Shown: positions 7,136-10,750 of the stretch, piece by piece
Layout: every line of letters begins with the position of its first letter
Position numbering within the stretch: position 1 is the stretch's first letter
Translations under genes and position numbers: made by a program
Origin: DASQHM01 sp035632095
GTDB lineage: Bacteria > Pseudomonadota > Alphaproteobacteria > Ferrovibrionales > Ferrovibrionaceae
Reading direction: 5' to 3'
DNA: 10,750 nt
Assembly: GCA_035632095.1 (NCBI GenBank)
Contig: DASQHM010000168.1
Span: 1-10,750 of the forward strand
The notes under the pieces: generated by a model
Told to the model about the DNA's origin: nothing
The model's database searches: none
Seen by the model: only the letters and a program-made list of their open reading frames with translations

Positions 7136-8839
7136 CTAGGACGCCGCGATGCTGCGTTTGGAATGGCCGGGCTGAGGCACGGTCCAGGGCTGGGCAATCT
7201 CGGGCCGGCCGAAATAGTAGCCTTGCAGATAGCCGACGCCTTCACGCTGCAGGATTGCAGCTTCCGTCGCCGTTTCGACGCATTCGGCCACGGTCTTCAA
7301 GCCGAGACCCTTGGCCAAGCCGACGAGATGCCGCAGGAAAACCTGATTGTCCGGATTCTGACCGAGATTGCGCACGAAGGATCCGTCGATCTTCACCGTA
7401 TCGACCGCCAGCGCCTGCAGATGACGCAGCGAGGTGAAGCCGGCCCCGAAGTCGTCGAGGGCGATGCGACAGCCGAAATCGCGCAGCGTGCCGACGAAGC
7501 GCTCGGATTCCTCGATGTCGTGGAGCGCCGCGGTCTCGGTGATTTCGACCACGATGCGTTGCGCAACCTCGGGCTTGTCCTTGAGCAGGGAAGTGACCGC
7601 GCGCAGCCAGGCATAATCCGTGGCCGTGAGCCCGGAAATGTTGAAGCCCAATCGGAAACCCGAATGCGATGAAATCTCGCTCACCGCGCGCTCCAGCACG
7701 TAGCGGTCGATGAGCCGGATGAATCCGAGCTGCTCGATGATCGGCACGAATTCGCCGGCCGAGACGATCCTGCCGTCTTCGTCGATCATGCGCAGCAGGC
7801 ACTCATAGTAATCGACGACGCCGGTATGACTGTCGACGACCGGCTGATAGGCGAAGACCAGCCGCTCTTCGCGCAGCGCCTGTTGCACGCGCTCGCCGAG
7901 CGCCATGCCCTGACGATGCTGCTCGCGCTGCTCGTCCGACAGCCTAAAGGGAACGAAGCAATTGCGCCCGGCCTGCTTGGCTTCGGCCAATGCGCTTTCT
8001 GCACTCGTCATTACTTCGTACGACGTCTTTGCCTGTTCCGGGAACGTCGCGCTGCCGATCGAAATTGTGACGTGGACCGGCCCCAAGCTGGTGACGATCG
8101 GCGTAGTGTTGACGGCAGTTAGAATCTTTTGAGCAGCAATCGACACGTGCTCTTCGGCGCAGTTCGCGAGAACGATGCCGAAGCGATCGCCGCCGACGCG
8201 ACCGATGACGTCGCTCACGCGCAGGCACCGATCGAGGCGCTGCCCGATTGCGGCGATCACGGTATCCGCAACCTCGTAGCCGAGCGCTTCGTTGACCGCC
8301 GTCTGCTTGTCGATGCCCACGGCGAGGTAGGCACCGGCGCTTCCGGAGCGAAGGCTCGACGTGACGATGTGATCGAGCGTCTCGCGCAACCGCTTCTTGT
8401 TGAAGTGGCCGGTGAGTTCGTCGTAGTTGGCGGATTGCTCTTGGCGCTGAGCCTGCACCTTGCGGCCGGTAATCAGGCGCCACACGCCATGCATGCTGAT
8501 CGGCTGTCCGGCCGCGTCGAAACTCGCGGTGCCGCGATCATGCACCCAAGCGAACGCCCCGTTATCGGCGCGCACGCGATATTCGCAGTCGAAGACGGCG
8601 CGGCGCGTCCAATGGGAATTGAGCCGTTGCTGCCGCAGCAGCAAATCGTCGGGGTTCAAGCGGCTCGCGAGTGCGCGGCCGCAGGCAATGGGCGCGCTGT
8701 CCTTCGACCCCAATATCGCCTCGATCGAGCCGTGCCAATGAATGACGTCGCTGACAAGGTCCCAGTCATAGGCCACGTCCCCGGCGGCAGTGAGGGCAGC
8801 CAACAAGGGCTGCGGCGCATCGATCTCGTCCCGGGCCAT
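7136..8839 (-). CDS. PAS-GGDEF-EAL protein, probable cyclic-di-GMP phosphodiesterase
   Basis: 567 residues with no membrane segment, so cytoplasmic. A PAS fold of the PAS_3 type occupies about 10-130 (DWDLVSDVIHWHG, CEYRVRADNGAFAWVHDRG). The GGDEF domain (about 135-297) has GGDRF at 216-220. Arg replaces the metal-binding Glu, so cyclase activity is unlikely. An RVSD sequence (207-210) sits exactly where the inhibitory RxxD site falls, five residues before the motif. The EAL domain (about 312-555) keeps the catalytic set: Glu346 in ECLLR, Asn400 in FNISG, Glu432 and Glu435 in EITE, Asp462-Asp463 in DDFGAG, Lys483 in KIDGSF, Glu519 in AECVET and Gln539 in LQGYYFGRP. It should hydrolyse c-di-GMP under control of the PAS and the degenerate GGDEF. 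The ATG at 8837-8839 has AGGTGAG about 13 bases upstream. It converges with phaR, 25 bases apart. Confidence 0.93.
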   Translation of the reverse strand: MARDEIDAPQPLLAALTAAGDVAYDWDLVSDVIHWHGSIEAILGSKDSAPIACGRALASRLNPDDLLLRQQRLNSHWTRRAVFDCEYRVRADNGAFAWVHDRGTASFDAAGQPISMHGVWRLITGRKVQAQRQEQSANYDELTGHFNKKRLRETLDHIVTSSLRSGSAGAYLAVGIDKQTAVNEALGYEVADTVIAAIGQRLDRCLRVSDVIGRVGGDRFGIVLANCAEEHVSIAAQKILTAVNTTPIVTSLGPVHVTISIGSATFPEQAKTSYEVMTSAESALAEAKQAGRNCFVPFRLSDEQREQHRQGMALGERVQQALREERLVFAYQPVVDSHTGVVDYYECLLRMIDEDGRIVSAGEFVPIIEQLGFIRLIDRYVLERAVSEISSHSGFRLGFNISGLTATDYAWLRAVTSLLKDKPEVAQRIVVEITETAALHDIEESERFVGTLRDFGCRIALDDFGAGFTSLRHLQALAVDTVKIDGSFVRNLGQNPDNQVFLRHLVGLAKGLGLKTVAECVETATEAAILQREGVGYLQGYYFGRPEIAQPWTVPQPGHSKRSIAAS

Positions 8840-8897
8840 GTTATTCGGTCGCTCACCTGCTGAATTCGCCGGCGCCTCACGGAGAAGCTGACCCGCG

Positions 8898-8917
8898 ATT
8901 CTACGTTACATGGTAAC
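8898..8917 (-). promoter_or_regulatory. Candidate promoter with an operator-like palindrome upstream of the GGDEF-EAL gene
   Basis: On the minus strand TAGAAT (plus 8898-8903; 5 of 6 to TATAAT) lies about 58 bases before the start codon. Directly upstream is the perfect inverted repeat GTTAC-ATG-GTAAC (8905-8917), which would fall in the spacer between -10 and -35, a common repressor position. No clear -35 hexamer is visible. Confidence 0.35.
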
Positions 8918-8963
8918 CGCCAACCGCTTTACGAAAGCTTAAGTCGATAACGTGGAATTGCCG

Positions 8964-9764
8964 TCAAGACGGCGTGTGCGCCGTGAGGAACGGCAGGACC
9001 GCTTGGTTAAATTCGCGCGGCGCGACCTGACTAAAGCAATGTCCGCCTTGGGGAAAGAACTTAACCTCCGCGCCGGGAATGAGCCGCGCGAGCTCCTCCG
9101 AGAAATAAGCCGGCGTGACGATATCATCCTGCGCCGCCACGATCAGCGTCGGCGTCCGGACGCGCCGCAGTTCCTCCGTCCGATCGAATGCGAGGATCGC
9201 GTCGATCCGGCTCATGACGATTTCCGGCGGCGAGAAGGTGGCGAGCAGTTGCGCCTCGTGCTGCCGCAAACGCTCGTTGTTGCGAGCGATCCAGAAGGCG
9301 GGATAGAGGAACAAGGTGCCTGCCTGCAGATAGGTCGCCGGGCCGAGCCGGCCGAGGATCTCCTTGCGCAGCGCGAAGATGCGCCGGAAATAGGCATCCG
9401 CCTTCGTCCAACTGGCGGCGATCACCATGCTCGCCAAACGCTGGGGATGCTCGATGGCGAGCACCTGCGCGATGGCGCCGCCGGTGGAATGGCCGACGAC
9501 ATGAGCCTTGGGCAGACCGAGCGCGTCCATCAGTTGGACGACATCCGCGGCCATTCGCTCGACCGTGTACGATATTCGGCTGTGATCGCTCTGCCCGATT
9601 CCGCGATGGTCGTGCAGCACCGTCTCGAAGCCCCGGGAGAACGCCGGAACCTGGTCGCGCCAATAAGCGGCCTGTCCACCGAGACCGCTGAGAAAGAGAA
9701 TGGGAAAGCCCGACCCGTGCCGCTCGTAGTAAATATGGCAGTCGCCGATCGAAATACGCGGCAT
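8964..9764 (-). CDS. Alpha/beta hydrolase, RutD / 3-oxoadipate enol-lactonase-like
   Basis: 266 residues from ATG 9762-9764. The fold signature starts with FLSGLGGQAAYW (oxyanion region, about 24-35) and HDHRGIGQSD (51-60). The nucleophile elbow is GHSTGG with Ser93, the acid is Asp214 (or Asp213) in AQDDIVTP, and the base is His242 in GGHCF. The middle segment with LFLYPAFWIARN (151-162) resembles RutD, the E. coli pyrimidine-utilisation hydrolase thought to act on aminoacrylate, which is also 266 residues. No other rut gene is in the window, and enol-lactonases share the fold, so substrate assignment is open. An in-frame extension of 66 residues upstream is rejected because it is low-complexity and overlaps a good promoter. 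It is a single gene, cytoplasmic. The ribosome site is weak. Confidence 0.85.
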   Translation of the reverse strand: MPRISIGDCHIYYERHGSGFPILFLSGLGGQAAYWRDQVPAFSRGFETVLHDHRGIGQSDHSRISYTVERMAADVVQLMDALGLPKAHVVGHSTGGAIAQVLAIEHPQRLASMVIAASWTKADAYFRRIFALRKEILGRLGPATYLQAGTLFLYPAFWIARNNERLRQHEAQLLATFSPPEIVMSRIDAILAFDRTEELRRVRTPTLIVAAQDDIVTPAYFSEELARLIPGAEVKFFPQGGHCFSQVAPREFNQAVLPFLTAHTPS

Positions 9765-9798
9765 GATGGAATGGTACCCAACGCGAGTGAGTGGTGGC

Positions 9799-9827
9799 TC
9801 GTTACATCCGGATACTGCCGATGTCAA
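9799..9827 (-). promoter_or_regulatory. Candidate sigma-70-type promoter of the alpha/beta hydrolase gene
   Basis: The minus strand has a perfect TTGACA (plus 9822-9827), a 17-base spacer, then TAACGA (plus 9799-9804). The -35 is consensus; the -10 is poor. The predicted leader is roughly 25-30 bases long before ATG 9762-9764, which supports that start over the longer reading. Confidence 0.45.
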
Positions 9828-10111
9828 ACGATGCGACCGGGGAACAGCCATGCGCGAACGGGGCAGGACCCGAGGCGCGCGGTTCCGGGCGCCGGGTGTG
9901 GCGGCGCGGGCCTCTGCTGAAGCGATGATCGTGGGGAACCTCGTACCGCCACGAGCGTTCACGTCGGAACGGCGAAGGTTCGAATTTCTGTCCGACGACC
10001 GACAACGCCATCACCGAACGGCGGCCAGCGTTCAGTCTGGTCAGCCGAAGAGAACGGATGGGCAATGAGGGGACCCTGGACCGACCTGAACCGACACGGC
10101 TTTTGGGAATT

Positions 10112-10143
10112 CGGCGCGGCTCGCTGCATCGTCAGCCGCGCCG
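10112..10143. repeat. 10-bp perfect inverted repeat (hairpin)
   Basis: CGGCGCGGCT at 10112-10121 and AGCCGCGCCG at 10134-10143 are exact reverse complements around a 12-base loop. This is the strongest hairpin in the non-coding interval. It lies about 207 bases before the XRE start codon and has no T-run on either side. Confidence 0.6.
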
Positions 10144-10154
10144 GGCCCGCTCTC

Positions 10155-10192
10155 TGCCGCATGCCGCATGGTTGAAATCGGCTCGTGCGGCA
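10155..10192 (+). repeat. Tandem heptamer with one complementary partner arm
   Basis: TGCCGCA occurs twice in a row (10155-10161 and 10162-10168), and its complement TGCGGCA occurs once at 10186-10192. The second copy pairs best, extending inward by a G-C and two wobble pairs. Either copy could pair with the single partner, so alternative folds are possible in an RNA. Confidence 0.45.
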
Positions 10193-10284
10193 CCCACTTC
10201 TATTTTCGTGGGAGCGCGAGACGGAACTGGCTTGTTTCCGCGGCGCCCGGCACAGCGAACATTCTTCCGATTGAGCTTTGTATC

Positions 10285-10302
10285 GATGTCCGAACGGACG
10301 TC
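10285..10302. promoter_or_regulatory. Operator-like palindrome upstream of the XRE regulator gene
   Basis: GATGTCCGAACGGACGTC is an 18-base palindrome with exact GTCCG/CGGAC arms around AA and one mismatched pair further out. It is centred about 57 bases before the XRE start codon, a usual place for an autoregulatory operator. TACCAT at 10321-10326 downstream of it is a possible -10. Confidence 0.4.
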
Positions 10303-10349
10303 GCTCGGCAAACGGAATTTTACCATTTCCCCATGACGCGATCGGACCC

Positions 10350-10733
10350 ATGAACTTGAGCGAAATGAAGCGAACCCCAAGTCGGACTCAAGATATCGAC
10401 CACCATGTCGGAGCGCGGATGCGTGAACGCCGAATTATGCTCGGCCTGACGCAACAGCAGCTCGCCGACCTCATCGGCGTCACGTACCAGCAAGCACACA
10501 AGTATGAGCGCGGCATCAATCGTGTTTCCGCCGGTCGGTTGTTCGAAATCGCGCGCGTATTGAGCGTTCCGGTCAGCTATTTCTTCGAAGGCCTGGAAGC
10601 GCAAGGGGGCAGGCCCGTCAGTCCGCGCGAGCGCATGTGCCTCGAACTCGCGCGTAATTTCGCTCAGATCTCGAACGAGCGCCATCAGGAGGCGCTAAGT
10701 CAGCTCGCGCGCGCGCTGGCGACACAGCACTAG
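10350..10733 (+). CDS. XRE-family transcriptional regulator, PraR/PhrR-like
   Basis: 127 residues from ATG 10350; an internal ATG at 10365 would remove five. A lambda-repressor-type helix-turn-helix spans about residues 18-80: VGARMRERRIMLGLTQQQLA, then LIGVTYQQAHKYERGINRVS with the recognition helix, and LFEIARVLSVPVSYFFEG closing the domain. This exact pattern, a short N-terminus, one HTH ending in VPVSYFFEG and a 40-residue helical tail, is typical of small alphaproteobacterial regulators such as Rhizobium PhrR/PraR, which act on stress, quorum sensing or biofilm genes. Target genes here are unknown; the palindrome at 10285-10302 suggests autoregulation. The ribosome site is weak. It stands alone in the window, and 17 bases follow its stop codon. 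Confidence 0.9.
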   Translation: MNLSEMKRTPSRTQDIDHHVGARMRERRIMLGLTQQQLADLIGVTYQQAHKYERGINRVSAGRLFEIARVLSVPVSYFFEGLEAQGGRPVSPRERMCLELARNFAQISNERHQEALSQLARALATQH

Positions 10734-10750
10734 ATCGGCGCCGCGGCGCC

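Larger units (their letters stand above)
9765..10349. other. Intergenic region without a credible gene, rich in inverted repeats
   Basis: About 585 bases lie between the divergent hydrolase and XRE genes. Open frames here (for example 10058-10336 plus and 10132-10380 minus) are arginine- and serine-rich, show no motif and lack ribosome sites. What it holds is the hydrolase promoter and a series of perfect inverted repeats: 9940-9955 (5-bp arms), 9962-9997 (7-bp, CGTCGGA/TCCGACG), 10112-10143 (10-bp), 10162-10192 (7-bp plus wobbles), 10193-10212 (5-bp), 10222-10240 (5-bp) and a palindrome at 10285-10302. None is followed by a T-run. It may encode a structured RNA or a long leader; I did not recognise a known RNA family. 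Confidence 0.5.

Noticed and set aside
8960..8973. GCCGTC-AA-GACGGC inverted repeat at the end of the hydrolase gene, as a terminator
   Set aside because: It overlaps the stop codon, has only two unpaired bases in the loop and no following T-run, so I do not call it a terminator.
9765..9962. 66-residue N-terminal extension of the alpha/beta hydrolase
   Set aside because: Low-complexity Arg/Ala sequence unlike the family, and it would contain the TTGACA promoter. The start at 9764 gives the normal length.
9974..9990. GGTTCGAAT resembling a tRNA T-loop
   Set aside because: The flanking bases do not form a T-stem, and no acceptor stem, D-arm or CCA end can be found around it.
10058..10336. 92-codon plus-strand open frame in the non-coding interval
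   Set aside because: Composition is arginine-rich with no domain or good ribosome site, and it runs across the strong hairpins.

Overview
The window is about 10.7 kb of GC-rich DNA that reads as an alphaproteobacterial chromosome. Rhodospirillales or Hyphomicrobiales is my best guess. The grounds are codon use, the PHB regulator PhaR, the style of the PHA synthase, and a PraR-like XRE regulator. I see no insertion sequence, integrase, CRISPR array or rRNA/tRNA gene. The density of ordinary metabolic genes suggests core chromosome.

Layout. (1) 1-524, minus strand: a SAM-dependent methyltransferase gene, cut by the window edge and interrupted by an in-frame TAA at 261-263. (2) 677-2902, plus strand: a tight three-gene cassette of a glutathione S-transferase, a DUF985/cupin_5 protein and an iron-ADH/maleylacetate-reductase-like oxidoreductase. 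Its start and stop codons overlap or nearly touch. (3) 2912-6357, minus strand: a complete PHB biosynthesis operon, transcribed in the order small PhaE-like subunit, phaC, phaA (thiolase), phaB (acetoacetyl-CoA reductase). (4) 6505-7110, plus strand: phaR, the PHB-responsive repressor, divergent from the operon. (5) 7136-8839, minus strand: a PAS-GGDEF-EAL protein with a degenerate GGDEF motif and an apparently intact EAL site. (6) 8964-9764, minus strand: a RutD/enol-lactonase-like alpha/beta hydrolase. (7) 9765-10349: about 585 bp without a credible gene but rich in inverted repeats. (8) 10350-10733, plus strand: a small XRE-family regulator.

How it works together. PhaA condenses two acetyl-CoA, PhaB reduces acetoacetyl-CoA with NADPH to (R)-3-hydroxybutyryl-CoA, and PhaC polymerises it. 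PhaR, facing the operon across a 147-bp gap, is expected to sense polymer or oligomer and control granule-associated genes. The synthase is the unusual part. PhaC is about 422 residues, shorter than class I enzymes. It is preceded by a 119-residue coiled-coil protein whose last 60 or so codons overlap phaC out of frame by about 190 bp. This looks like a compact two-subunit synthase resembling class III (PhaC/PhaE) or class IV (PhaC/PhaR subunit) in logic. Both proteins end in arginine-rich tails.

Most worth a second look: the overlapping PhaE-like/PhaC pair, the structured non-coding stretch at about 9870-10302, and the nonsense codon in the methyltransferase. Function calls rest on motif recognition by eye; no search was run.
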